DNA of 37,962 nucleotides from DASRPD01 sp035646535 (GCA_035646535.1 DASRPD010000095.1:1-37962), one strand, 5' to 3'; counted from the stretch's first letter, positions 8,300 to 16,352 are shown. Notes: generated by a model not told the origin, from the sequence alone. A program made the numbers and translations.

Positions 8300-9520
8300 A
8301 TGAGCTTGACCCCGACCCGACGTACCGTCTTGAAGTCCGGCGCGGCCGCCGCCGGCGCGGCTGCTGCGCTGGGCACGAGCGGCTCGCTGCTCACCGACCT
8401 CGTGCGCATGCCACGGGCATACGGCGCGCCGCCGACCGGGCGGCTCGTCGTGCTGTTCCTACGCGGCGCTCAGGACGGCCTCAGCGCGGTCGTGCCCTAC
8501 ACCGAGACGGCCTACTACGACGCCCGGCCCACCATCGCGGTCCCGGCGGACCAAGTCCTGGACCTCGACGGGCAGTTCGGGTTCCATCCCACCATGGCTC
8601 AGCTCCACACCCTCTACCAGGCGAATCGGCTCGCGGTCGTGGTGGGCGCGGCGAATCTCGCCGGCAACCGCAGCCACTTCACCGCGCAGGACCTCTGGGA
8701 GTGGGGCGCTGTGAGCGCGCCGCCCGACGGCTCGGGCTGGCTCGGGCGCTACCTCGAGGACTCGTCCGTCGGGGGCGAGTCGGACTTCAGGGGCATCACG
8801 CTCGGCAGCAACGTGACCAAGAGCCTGCAGGGCTACCCCGCGCTGGGCATCGCCGCGATCACCGAGTTCGGCCTCGGCGGCCAGTCGGGCACGACCGCGG
8901 GTCTCGAAGGGCTGGTGCGCGACCAGTACGGCGGGGGCGCGACCATCGAAGCAACCGGCGTGCGCGCGCTCGACGCGGCCGCCAGTGTCGGCGGCCTGTC
9001 CGGGTCGACCGCGAACAACGCCATCACCCGCGCGTTCGCCGACATCGCCGTCCTGCTCGAAGCCAACCTCGGCACCGAGGTCGTCACCGTCGACATCTCC
9101 GGGTGGGATACCCACAACGACATGGGGACGATCGCGACCGGTCGGATGCGCACCCTGCTCGCCGCCCTCGACGGGTACCTCGGCACGTTCCAGGCGGATC
9201 TCGACGCCCGCGGCCTGACCGACGTCACCACCGTGGTGATGACCGAGTTCGGCCGCCGCGTGGCCGAGAACGGCACCGGGGGCACCGACCACGGCTGGGG
9301 TTCGGTGATGATGGCATTCGGCAACGCGATCAACGGCGGTGCGGTGTACGGCGACTGGCCCGGCCTCGCGCCTGGGGTGATCGGCGCCCGGGGTGACGTC
9401 CTTCCGACCACGGACTTTCGGAACGTGCTCGGTGATCTCGCCCGTGACGTGCTCGGCGTCGGCGACCCGTCGTCGCTGTTCCCGGGACACGCTTACACGC
9501 CGGTCGGCATCTCCAGCTGA
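8300..9520 (+). CDS. DUF1501 family exported protein (Tat)
   Basis: A 406-residue DUF1501 protein of the alkaline-phosphatase/sulfatase-like superfamily. The start has a good RBS (GGCGAGGAGG). The N-terminal Tat signal is RRTVLKSG (R7-R8) followed by an Ala/Gly-rich hydrophobic stretch, with probable cleavage near AYGAPP (about residue 43). Family motifs include LVVLFLRGAQDGLSAVVPY, DISGWDTHNDMG, VVMTEFGRRVAENGTGGTDHGWG and the C-terminal FRNVLGDLARDVLG. It forms an operon with the DUF1800 gene. The enzymatic activity is unknown. Confidence 0.9.
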   Translation: MSLTPTRRTVLKSGAAAAGAAAALGTSGSLLTDLVRMPRAYGAPPTGRLVVLFLRGAQDGLSAVVPYTETAYYDARPTIAVPADQVLDLDGQFGFHPTMAQLHTLYQANRLAVVVGAANLAGNRSHFTAQDLWEWGAVSAPPDGSGWLGRYLEDSSVGGESDFRGITLGSNVTKSLQGYPALGIAAITEFGLGGQSGTTAGLEGLVRDQYGGGATIEATGVRALDAAASVGGLSGSTANNAITRAFADIAVLLEANLGTEVVTVDISGWDTHNDMGTIATGRMRTLLAALDGYLGTFQADLDARGLTDVTTVVMTEFGRRVAENGTGGTDHGWGSVMMAFGNAINGGAVYGDWPGLAPGVIGARGDVLPTTDFRNVLGDLARDVLGVGDPSSLFPGHAYTPVGISS

Positions 9521-9701
9521 CCGAGGCCTGCGGACTGGTCACGCCGCGAGCGCCCGGGCAAGGCGCGCGGGCGGGGCGCACGCGTGATCGGCACGCGGTG
9601 GGCACATCGCACGCGGCTTGGTCCCTCCTCACCGAGAGGAGTCACTACCCGCGCGAACTGCCCGAGCCCTGACCACTCACCGCGTCAACCGGGCCGCCAA
9701 G
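9521..9701. other. Intergenic stretch between DUF1501 gene and riboswitch-like RNA
   Basis: About 180 bp with no convincing ORF. The promoter for the CAP gene transcript should lie here, but no clear -10/-35 pair could be chosen. No strong terminator hairpin after the DUF1501 gene was found. Confidence 0.4.
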
Positions 9702-9784
9702 TTGTCGGCAATGTCTAAGACTGCGCAAAGTCCGAGCTCACGAGGCCGCGGTGCGCTTCACTCGATCGGTAGCGTTGCCGATAA
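9702..9784 (+). promoter_or_regulatory. Structured leader RNA resembling a cyclic-di-GMP-I (GEMM) riboswitch
   Basis: An 83-nt element closed by a 10-bp stem: 9702-9711 pairs with 9775-9784 (nine Watson-Crick pairs and one G-U). Inside are a short hairpin GUC-UAA-GAC (9713-9721), the sequence CGCAAAG (9724-9730), a CCGAG/CUCGAUCGG pairing (9732-9736 with 9761-9769) and GGUAGC (9768-9773) just before GUUGCC. The order GGCAA...CGCAAAG...GGUAGC...UUGCC matches the class I c-di-GMP aptamer. The usual GNRA-capped hairpin after GGCAA is not obvious, which lowers confidence. It ends 41 nt before the CAP gene start. Confidence 0.5.
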
Positions 9785-9825
9785 GACCTGGATGTCATTT
9801 CCCCCCGAGCAAGGACGCTGACTCA

Positions 9826-10314
9826 ATGCCGCACCGCACCCCCGTTCTTCGTCGCACCCTCGTTTCGTTCCTCGCCGTGGCGGCGCTGACCCTCGCCGGT
9901 TGCGTCTCGGTCTCGCGTGCGGCCCCACCGTCGGTGCAGACGTCGGTGGTGAACCTGGTGAACGCCCACCGCGCCAACGTCGGGCTACCTCCGGTGTACC
10001 AGTGCGGCACGCTCAACGGCGCCGCGCAGGGCCAGTCCAACTACCAGGCCTCGATCGCCACGATGACCCACGACGGTGGCGGCGGCCTCGGCGCGCGCGC
10101 CAACAACGCCGGATATCGCGGTTGGAACAACCTGGGCGAGAACGTGGCCTACGGCTACCCCGGCGTCACCGAGGTCGTCGACGCGTGGCTGGCCTCGCCG
10201 GGCCACCGCGCCAACCTGTTGAGCACCAACTTCACCCATCTCGGCATCGGGCTCGCCTATCACGGCAGCACGCCGTACTGGACCCAAGACTTCGGGCGCG
10301 GCGGCACCTGCTAG
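9826..10314 (+). CDS. CAP/SCP-domain secreted lipoprotein
   Basis: A 162-residue protein starting at the ATG at 9826 (AGGA ten bases upstream). A signal peptide (residues 1-25, RRTLVSFLAVAALTLAGC) ends in a lipobox with C26, so it is probably lipid-anchored; cleavage after SRAA is an alternative. The mature part is a bacterial CAP domain: LVNAHRANVGLPPV, MTHDGG, GENVAYGYPG, VDAWLASPGHRANLL and YWTQDFG. Bacterial CAP proteins are extracellular and mostly of unknown function. The c-di-GMP-I-like RNA in its leader suggests control by a lifestyle signal, in keeping with a surface or matrix role. That link is inferred. Confidence 0.88.
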   Translation: MPHRTPVLRRTLVSFLAVAALTLAGCVSVSRAAPPSVQTSVVNLVNAHRANVGLPPVYQCGTLNGAAQGQSNYQASIATMTHDGGGGLGARANNAGYRGWNNLGENVAYGYPGVTEVVDAWLASPGHRANLLSTNFTHLGIGLAYHGSTPYWTQDFGRGGTC

Positions 10315-10332
10315 CCGCGCGCCAGCCACCAC

Positions 10333-10383
10333 CGCTTTGGCGTCGCAGGACGGGAACTATTCCCGTCCTGCGACGCCAAAGCG
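10333..10383. terminator. Perfect 24-bp inverted repeat between convergent genes
   Basis: Arms 10333-10356 and 10360-10383 are perfect reverse complements with a 3-nt loop (CTA). It lies between the ends of the CAP gene (+) and the LLM gene (-), where a bidirectional terminator is expected. No T-run follows. The unusual length and perfection, and a relative at 11307-11355, suggest it may instead belong to a dispersed palindromic repeat family. Confidence 0.55.
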
Positions 10384-10419
10384 CGAGTTGTGGGAGTACG
10401 CGGGCGGGAGCGGTTCAGC

Positions 10420-11244
10420 TCAGGCGTCGCGCAGGAAGCGCTCGGCGAACGCCTCGACCTGGGCGCGCCCACCGGGCGGCCAGCCACACACGAGGTATTC
10501 GAAGCCGGCCTCGCTCCACTCTTGGACCGAGCGGGCGATGTCATCGAGCGGGTCCTCGAGCGACACCGACGCCGCCCGGGCGAGGGTGGCCGGATCCCGC
10601 CCGGCCGCCTCGGCCATGGCCGAGAGGCGCTGCGACTTCGGGCCGAGCACCGACGCTGGGCCGAACGAGTGCCACACATCCGCGTAGCGGGCCGCGATCG
10701 GCATCATGCGCTTCTCGCCCGACGCGCCGATCCAGATCGGAGGGTGGGGTTGCTGCACGGGCCGGGGGTGCAGGGTCGCATCGGTCGTGGAGTAGTAGCG
10801 ACCCTCGAACGTGAAGTGGTCCGTGGTCAGCAGGCCGCGCACGATCTGTACCGCCTCTTCGAACGCGTCGACCCGTGCCCGCAGCTCCGGGAACGGGATC
10901 CCCAGCTCGTGGTGCTCCTTGTCGAACCACGCGGCGCCGTAGGACAGCTCGAGCCGGCCGGCCGACGCGTGGTCGATCGTGATCGCCTCGGCGGCGAAGA
11001 CCGACGGGTGGCGGTACGTCATCCCGGTGACCAACAGACCCAGCCGGGCCCGCTCGGTGATGCCGCTCCACGCGGCGAGCGTGGTCATGCCCTCGAAGCA
11101 CTCGCCCGGGCCGTCGCCGTACATCGGCTGGAAGTGGTCGAAGCCCCAGATCCCGTCGAAGCCGAGGCCGTCGGCGAAACGCGCACGGTCGGCTGATTCC
11201 GACCACGGCATCCGCTGCTGGGCGATGTCGAGTCCGAAGCGCAT
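10420..11244 (-). CDS. LLM-class F420-dependent oxidoreductase
   Basis: A 274-residue luciferase-like monooxygenase-fold protein of the F420-dependent group. Typical segments are LGFDGIWGFDHFQPMYG, ARLGLLVTGMTYRHP, ITIDHASAGRLELSYGAAWF, HPPIWIGASGEKRM and ARYADVWHSFG. Members transfer hydride between cofactor F420 and varied organic substrates; the substrate here cannot be read from sequence. The ATG at 11244 lies six bases after a TAGGGT -10 hexamer, so it is probably leaderless. It is divergent from the nitroreductase gene and convergent with the CAP gene. Confidence 0.9.
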   Translation of the reverse strand: MRFGLDIAQQRMPWSESADRARFADGLGFDGIWGFDHFQPMYGDGPGECFEGMTTLAAWSGITERARLGLLVTGMTYRHPSVFAAEAITIDHASAGRLELSYGAAWFDKEHHELGIPFPELRARVDAFEEAVQIVRGLLTTDHFTFEGRYYSTTDATLHPRPVQQPHPPIWIGASGEKRMMPIAARYADVWHSFGPASVLGPKSQRLSAMAEAAGRDPATLARAASVSLEDPLDDIARSVQEWSEAGFEYLVCGWPPGGRAQVEAFAERFLRDA

Positions 11245-11250
11245 GCGCCG

Positions 11251-11256
11251 ACCCTA
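11251..11256 (-). promoter_or_regulatory. -10 box (TAGGGT) of leaderless LLM gene
   Basis: On the minus strand TAGGGT is followed by six bases and then the ATG at 11244. This places the transcription start at or next to the start codon. Confidence 0.55.
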
Positions 11257-11306
11257 CGTCCCCCGTCTTGGTCACGCCCACGCGCCCGATCCGGAACCTT
11301 CCCGCC

Positions 11307-11355
11307 CCCGTTGGTGCATTTCCCGTCGCAGAGCGACGGGAAGTGCACCAACGGG
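11307..11355. repeat. Near-perfect 23-bp inverted repeat in a divergent intergenic region
   Basis: Arms 11307-11329 and 11333-11355 pair over 23 positions (22 Watson-Crick, one G-T) around the 3-nt loop AGA. It lies between the divergent LLM and nitroreductase genes, so it is not a terminator. Like the hairpin at 10333-10383 it has a 3-nt loop and contains TTCCCGTC, which hints at a shared repeat family or an operator. Confidence 0.6.
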
Positions 11356-11448
11356 CGGGGCGGACGGGCCGGGCGGACGGGCGGGGCGGAGGTCGCCACG
11401 AGCTGACGCCCGTGTCACGTTCGGCGCAGCCGTGCCATCATCGGGGCC

Positions 11449-12180
11449 GTGGAGGGACTTCCCGCCGACACCGTCGGCCTGCTCGAGGGCATCACGACCA
11501 CCCGCTCGATTCGCCGGTACACCGACGAGCCCATTCCGCCCGCGGCGTTGCGGGCGATGCTGTTCGCGGCGACCCGGGCGCCGAGCGGGTCGAACGGCCA
11601 GCCCTTCCGGTTTCTCGTGCTCACCGACGGCCCGAAGGCCGCCGCCGCCAAGGCACTCATCGGCGGTGCCGCCCGCGAGGCCTGGGCCGCCAAGCGCGCC
11701 CACGACGGCTACGACCGCGGCTCCGGCGCCACGCCGGACTCCCCCAAGGCGCGCATGGCCGCCTCGATGGAGGCCTACGTGGGCGGCTTCGAGCGCATCC
11801 CCGCGCTGATCCTGGGTTGCCTCGTGCGCTACCGGGATCCGACCCCGACCGAGGGCGCCAGCGTGTACCCGGCGTGCCAGAACCTGCTGTTGGCGGCGCG
11901 GGCCCTCGGCTACGGCGGCGTCCTCACGATCTGGCACATGCTCGTCGAGGCGCCGCTGCGCGAGCTGCTGGGCATTCCCGACGACGTCTTCATCGCCGGA
12001 ACGATCACCGCCGGCCGTCCCGCCGGCGCGCACGGACCCGTCCGCAGACTGCCGCTACGCGAGCTCGTGTTCGCGGAGCACTGGGGTGACGCGCCCGACT
12101 GGGCGCAGGACCCACCCGGCACGGCCCATACCACTGCAGGACCACCGAGACCGACGACACGAAGGAACGACAACCCATGA
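11449..12180 (+). CDS. Nitroreductase-family FMN oxidoreductase
   Basis: A 243-residue protein with GTG start at 11449. The N-terminal FMN-binding signature is TTTRSIRRYTDEPIP, followed by AATRAPSGSNGQPFRF. Further family segments are ACQNLLLAARALGYGGVLTIW and LLGIPDDVFIAGTITAGRP. Such enzymes are dimeric FMN oxidoreductases acting on nitro, quinone or enone substrates. The ATGA overlap with the acyl-CoA dehydrogenase gene indicates an operon, so it may act on an acyl or steroid-type intermediate; this is inference. A CATCAT hexamer seven bases before the GTG could be a weak -10. Confidence 0.88.
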   Translation: MEGLPADTVGLLEGITTTRSIRRYTDEPIPPAALRAMLFAATRAPSGSNGQPFRFLVLTDGPKAAAAKALIGGAAREAWAAKRAHDGYDRGSGATPDSPKARMAASMEAYVGGFERIPALILGCLVRYRDPTPTEGASVYPACQNLLLAARALGYGGVLTIWHMLVEAPLRELLGIPDDVFIAGTITAGRPAGAHGPVRRLPLRELVFAEHWGDAPDWAQDPPGTAHTTAGPPRPTTRRNDNP

Positions 12181-13484
12181 CCTGGGACTTCTCGACCGAG
12201 CCCGAGTTCGAGGCCAAGCTGGACTGGATCCGCGAGTTCGTGGCGACCGAGATCGAGCCGATCGACCTCGCGTTCGGCCACGAGCTCGTCTACGACAAGT
12301 CACACCCGGTGCATTCCGAGGTGCTGGCACCACTCCAGGAGCAGGTGAAGGCCCAGGGCCTGTGGGCCTGCCACCTCGGCCCCGAGCTCGGCGGGCTGGG
12401 CTACGGCCAGGTGAAGCTCGCGCTCATCAACGAGATCCTGGGCCGGTCGAGCTGGGGTCCGTCCACGTTCGGCTGTCAGGCCCCCGACTCGGGCAACGCG
12501 GAGATCCTCGCCCACTACGGAACCGACGAGCAGAAGACCAAGTACCTCCAACCGCTCCTCGACGGCAAGATCGTGAGCTGCTTCTCGATGACCGAGCCGC
12601 AGGGCGGATCCGACCCGGGTGTCTTCGAGTGCAAGGCCGAGCGTGACGGCGACGAGTGGGTCATCAACGGAGAGAAGTGGTTCTCGTCGAACCTTCGCTA
12701 CGCCGCGTTCGCGATCGTGATGGCCATCACCGACTCGGACGTTCCGATCTATCAAGGCGCATCGATGTTCCTCGTGCCGACCGACACGCCGGGCGTGAAC
12801 ATCATCCGCGACGTCGGCCTCGGTGCAGAGCCGCTCGGCGAGGGCAGCCACGCGTACGTGCGCTACGAGAACGTGCGCGTCCCCGCCGACAACGTGCTCG
12901 GCGGGCCGGGCCAGGCCTTCACCATCGCGCAGACCCGTCTCGGCGGTGGTCGGATCCACCACGCCATGCGCACGGTGGGATCGTGCCAACGCGCGTTCGA
13001 CATGATGTGCGAGCGGGCGGTGTCACGACACACCCAGGGCTCGCTCCTCGCATCGAAGCAACTCGTGCAGGAGTACGTCGCCGACTCGTGGATCCAGCTC
13101 CACCAGTTCCGCTTGCAGACGCTGCACGCCGCGTGGGTGATCGATCAGGTCGGCGGCGCCGAGGCGCGCCGAGAGATCGCCGCGGTCAAGGTGGCCACGG
13201 CCAAAACCCTGACCGACATCGTCTTCCGTGCGATGCACGTGCACGGCTCACTCGGCGTCTCCAACGAGATGCCGCTCATCGGCATGTGGACGATGGCGCC
13301 GGTGATGGGGATCGCCGACGGGCCGACCGAGGTGCACAAGATCACCGTCGCCCGCCGGGCCCTGAAGGGCTACCAACCGGCCGAGGGGATGTGGCCGTCG
13401 GCTCACCTGCCGGGACGCGTCGCCGCGGCACGGGCCCGCTTCGCCGACCTGATCGAACGCGCGGCCGCCAACGAAGGCGGCTGA
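12177..13484 (+). CDS. Acyl-CoA dehydrogenase, ACAD10/11-like
   Basis: A 435-residue acyl-CoA dehydrogenase, overlapping the nitroreductase stop by four bases (ATGA). It shows the three-part fold: helical N-terminus (GLWACHLGPELGGLGYG), middle FAD/substrate region (CFSMTEPQGGSDPG, WVINGEKWFSSN) and helical C-terminus (RLGGGRIHHAMR, HVHGSLGVSNE). The catalytic region reads IADGPTEVH. The Asp of ADGP (D381) aligns with the acidic base position used by the ACAD10/11 branch, where classical members have YEGT. The likely reaction is FAD-dependent alpha,beta-desaturation of an acyl-CoA with electrons passed to ETF. Confidence 0.92.
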   Translation: MTWDFSTEPEFEAKLDWIREFVATEIEPIDLAFGHELVYDKSHPVHSEVLAPLQEQVKAQGLWACHLGPELGGLGYGQVKLALINEILGRSSWGPSTFGCQAPDSGNAEILAHYGTDEQKTKYLQPLLDGKIVSCFSMTEPQGGSDPGVFECKAERDGDEWVINGEKWFSSNLRYAAFAIVMAITDSDVPIYQGASMFLVPTDTPGVNIIRDVGLGAEPLGEGSHAYVRYENVRVPADNVLGGPGQAFTIAQTRLGGGRIHHAMRTVGSCQRAFDMMCERAVSRHTQGSLLASKQLVQEYVADSWIQLHQFRLQTLHAAWVIDQVGGAEARREIAAVKVATAKTLTDIVFRAMHVHGSLGVSNEMPLIGMWTMAPVMGIADGPTEVHKITVARRALKGYQPAEGMWPSAHLPGRVAAARARFADLIERAAANEGG

Positions 13485-13587
13485 TCACCACCCCGGCTCG
13501 GTCGCCCCGGGCCGGGCCTGGGCTGGGCTGGCCTGGCCGGGCAGATTCGATACCCATCGGTCGGGAAGATTGCGGGCGCTCCGACAG

Positions 13588-13604
13588 TTAGTTAGGGTAG
13601 CTAA
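13588..13604. promoter_or_regulatory. Palindromic candidate MarR operator
   Basis: TTAGTTAGGGTAGCTAA fits the symmetric pattern TTAGnTAnnnTAnCTAA, 17 bp, 26 bp before the GTG of the MarR gene. It contains a TAGGGT that could be a -10 hexamer. A MarR protein binding here would repress its own marR-MFS operon. Confidence 0.5.
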
Positions 13605-13629
13605 TTATCTTCGCTGGCTGAGGTGCTGC

Positions 13630-14079
13630 GTGAAACTGTCCCCCGAGACCGCCGCCGACCTGGGCGAACAGGCCCGTCGCCTGCGGTTCTCGGTGACGCG
13701 CCTGGCACGGTTGTTGCGCGCCCAGGACGGCGGTGGGCTCACCCCCACCAAGGCCGCGGCGCTCGCGACCATCGAGCGGCACGGTCCCATCCCGGTCGGT
13801 GATCTCGCCGCGTACGAACAGGTCAGCGCGCCGACCGCCACGAACGTCGTCACCAAGCTCGAAGAGGCCGGATTCGTCCGGCGCGAGCGCGACGACGCGG
13901 ACCGGCGGGTTTGTCGCGTCGAGATCACCCCGGCCGGACGGCGCCGCCTCGAGACGAGCCGCACGCGTCGCGCCGAGTGGCTCGCGGACCGGCTGGCCGA
14001 GCTGCCTCGCAAGGACCGCGCGCGCCTGCTCGACGCGCTCGACGCGCTCGACGGGTTGACCGGGGCTCCGTCGCGATGA
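13630..14079 (+). CDS. MarR-family transcriptional regulator
   Basis: A 149-residue winged-helix regulator. I choose the GTG at 13630 because GAGG precedes it and the frame further upstream runs through the operator. The DNA-binding part is recognisable: LTPTKAAALATIERHGPIPVG, LAAYEQVSAPTATNVVTKLEEAG and the wing FVRRERDDADRRVCRVEITPAG. The gene overlaps the MFS transporter start by four bases (ATGA), the usual arrangement for a self-regulated efflux operon induced by a small phenolic or drug-like ligand. Confidence 0.9.
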   Translation: MKLSPETAADLGEQARRLRFSVTRLARLLRAQDGGGLTPTKAAALATIERHGPIPVGDLAAYEQVSAPTATNVVTKLEEAGFVRRERDDADRRVCRVEITPAGRRRLETSRTRRAEWLADRLAELPRKDRARLLDALDALDGLTGAPSR

Positions 14080-15398
14080 GGGCCAAGCTGGCTCGCCAGC
14101 TCCACGTGACGTTCGCGTCGCTCGGCAACCGGAACTTTCGACTGTTCTTCGTCGGCCAGGGCGTCTCGCAGATCGGAAACTGGCTGACCCTCGTCGCCCA
14201 GACCCTGCTCGTCCTGAAGCTCACCGGCAACGGTGTCGCCATCGGCGTGCTCGCCGCATTCCAGTTCGGCCCGATCCTGCTCATCGGCGCGTGGACCGGT
14301 CTCGTGGCCGACCGATCGGACAAGCGCAAGCTGCTGTTCATCGTGCAGGTATTCGCGATGGCCCAGACATTCGTGCTCGCCGGGCTCGCGTTCATGGACC
14401 AACCACCGCTGGCGGCGATCTACATCGTGGCGGCCGCCGGCGGCGTCACCCTCGCGTTCGACAACCCGGCCCGGCGCGCGTTCGTGGTCGAGATGGTGCC
14501 GACCGACCAGGTGAACAACGCGGTGAGCATCAACAGCGCGATCATGACGAGCTCGCGGATCATCGGCCCGGCGCTGGCAGGCCTGCTCATCGCGACCGTC
14601 GGCTTCGGGTGGGCGTTCGTGTTCGACGGCGTCTCCTACATCGCGGTGCTCGTCGCGCTGGCGATGATGCGCACGAGCGAGCTGCGCCCGTCGGCGGTGA
14701 CCGAACGAGCGAAGGCGCAGGTGCGCGCCGGCCTGCGCTACGTGGCCACCGTTCCCGACCTCTGGGTCCCCCTGGCGATGATGGCCGTCGTCGGGACGTT
14801 CGCGTTCAACTTCCAGGTCGTGCTGCCGCTGCTCGTGACCCGGACGTTCGGGGGCGGTGACACGGCCTTCACCATGCTGTTCTCGGTCATCAGCGTCGGA
14901 GCGCTCGTGGGCGCGCTCATGACGGCACGGCGCAGCTTCGTCGGCGTGCGCGAGGTGGCGGGATCGGCCGTCGCATTCGGTGTCGCGATGTTGGCGTTCG
15001 CGGCGGCGCCGAACCTCGCGTTCGCGTTCCCGGTCGGCTTGTTCGTCGGGGCTTCGAGCATCGCCTTCCTCACCGCGTCGACCGCGATCGTCCAGCTCCG
15101 CGCGTCCCCCGAGATGCGAGGCCGCGTCCTCGCGCTCCAGGCCATCGTCTTCCTGGGCAGCACGCCGGTGGGCGGGCCGATCCTCGGCTACGTCAGCGAC
15201 ACGCTCGGCCCACGAGCCGGCGTCGCGATCGGCGGCGTCGCGGCGTGTGGCGCGGGCGTCGCCGGATGGTGGGTGTACCGCCGGATCCAGGCCCGCGCCG
15301 GCGAAGCCGTTGTGCTCTCAGAGCCCGTGGTACCGAACACGCCGCACGTGCCCGGCGTGCCCGCTGCGCCCGGTGCGTCCCCCCGACTCATCGCGTAG
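14076..15398 (+). CDS. MFS efflux transporter (MFS_3/DUF894-like)
   Basis: A 440-residue membrane protein with about 12 hydrophobic segments, starting at the ATG in the MarR stop overlap. The N-terminus (LGNRNFRLFFVGQGVSQIG, WLTLVAQTLLVLKLTGNG) and the loop GLVADRSDKRKLL, an MFS signature between helices 2 and 3, place it among the enterobactin-exporter/macrolide-efflux-like MFS group. TASTAIVQLRASPEMRGRV is the typical second-half loop. The C-terminal tail is Pro/Val-rich and probably disordered. It likely exports a hydrophobic compound sensed by the adjacent MarR protein. Confidence 0.9.
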   Translation: MRAKLARQLHVTFASLGNRNFRLFFVGQGVSQIGNWLTLVAQTLLVLKLTGNGVAIGVLAAFQFGPILLIGAWTGLVADRSDKRKLLFIVQVFAMAQTFVLAGLAFMDQPPLAAIYIVAAAGGVTLAFDNPARRAFVVEMVPTDQVNNAVSINSAIMTSSRIIGPALAGLLIATVGFGWAFVFDGVSYIAVLVALAMMRTSELRPSAVTERAKAQVRAGLRYVATVPDLWVPLAMMAVVGTFAFNFQVVLPLLVTRTFGGGDTAFTMLFSVISVGALVGALMTARRSFVGVREVAGSAVAFGVAMLAFAAAPNLAFAFPVGLFVGASSIAFLTASTAIVQLRASPEMRGRVLALQAIVFLGSTPVGGPILGYVSDTLGPRAGVAIGGVAACGAGVAGWWVYRRIQARAGEAVVLSEPVVPNTPHVPGVPAAPGASPRLIA

Positions 15399-15474
15399 AC
15401 CCACCCGGCCGCGGATCGCTGCGGACTCACCGGCGCGATGACCCGGCGATCCGCCGACGGGGCATCATGGTCAG

Positions 15475-16341
15475 ATGCAGGAGACGGTTGACCTCCCAGC
15501 CTGGCCGAGCCCACCACCACGGCGACTCGAGCGGGTCCGGGCGCGCGCCGGCACGGCCGGATCGCGCGCCACCCTCGCTCTGAGCCACGGTCGCGCCGCG
15601 GCCGGGCGTACCGCAGCCCGGGCATCGGGCGTCGTACGCGACCGCAGCGGCCGGCTCACCGCCGCGAGCCTGGACGCGACGCGCCAGATCGTCACGCACG
15701 CGGGACCCGAGGTGCGGGCGTCGGTGGTGCGGCTCGGCACTGTGCGCAGCCCGCAGGCAGCTGTCGACGCGCTCGAACGCGAGATCGAACATCTCATGGT
15801 CGTCGTCGCGCCGCTGCTCGTGGCGCACCCGTTGCCCGTGCGCAACCCGGCGGTGGCCCGCGTCGTCGTCGGTGGCGCCGCTGCAGCAGTCGCCGTCGGT
15901 GAGGAGCTCGACGAAGTTGCGGCGCTGTTCTCGGCCGGCGCCTCGATCGCGCCATCGGTCCCCGTGCTCGTGACCGCCGCCTTTCTCTCGCTCGGCGTCG
16001 AAGTCTCGGTCGCGACATCACTGCGCGTGCACGACCTGCGCGCCGCGGCCGCCTCGACCGATCCGACCGCGGTGACCCGCGACGTCGTGTTCGCGATGGC
16101 AGGCAGCAAGGGGGCCGCGCGCGCGGCGGTGACCCGTCAACTCGTGAAGCGAATCGCGGCGCGGGTGCTCGCCCGTTGGGGGACCGGCCTGGTCCCTGTC
16201 ATCGGCGCGGGGTACTCGGCGTGGGACGCACAGCAGACCATCGGCGCGATTCGGCGCCTGCCCGCGCCCTTCCATCGCCCGGCGTCCGCGCCGATCGGGC
16301 TCGCCCGCGTGCCGACGCCGGCGGCGCCCGCTCCCGCCTAA
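15475..16341 (+). CDS. Alanine-rich protein of unknown function, possible membrane association
   Basis: A 288-residue protein that I cannot assign with confidence. Residues about 1-90 are Arg/Ala-rich and helical. The middle has hydrophobic stretches (PAVARVVVGGAAAAVAVGEE and APSVPVLVTAAFLSLGVEVSVA) compatible with membrane insertion. The C-terminal part (KRIAARVLARWGTGLVPVIGAGYSAW) resembles the glycine-rich hydrophobic segment of EcsC-like proteins. The Pro/Ala-rich tail looks disordered. Its TAA stop also forms the first three bases of the -10 hexamer of the acyl-CoA synthetase gene. A CATCAT six bases before its own ATG may be a weak -10. Confidence 0.75.
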   Translation: MQETVDLPAWPSPPPRRLERVRARAGTAGSRATLALSHGRAAAGRTAARASGVVRDRSGRLTAASLDATRQIVTHAGPEVRASVVRLGTVRSPQAAVDALEREIEHLMVVVAPLLVAHPLPVRNPAVARVVVGGAAAAVAVGEELDEVAALFSAGASIAPSVPVLVTAAFLSLGVEVSVATSLRVHDLRAAAASTDPTAVTRDVVFAMAGSKGAARAAVTRQLVKRIAARVLARWGTGLVPVIGAGYSAWDAQQTIGAIRRLPAPFHRPASAPIGLARVPTPAAPAPA

Positions 16342-16344
16342 CCT
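16339..16344 (+). promoter_or_regulatory. -10 box (TAACCT) of acyl-CoA synthetase gene
   Basis: TAACCT starts with the TAA stop codon of the upstream gene and is followed by eight bases and the ATG at 16353. The expected transcript would be leaderless or nearly so. Confidence 0.5.
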
Positions 16345-16352
16345 GCGTCCCC

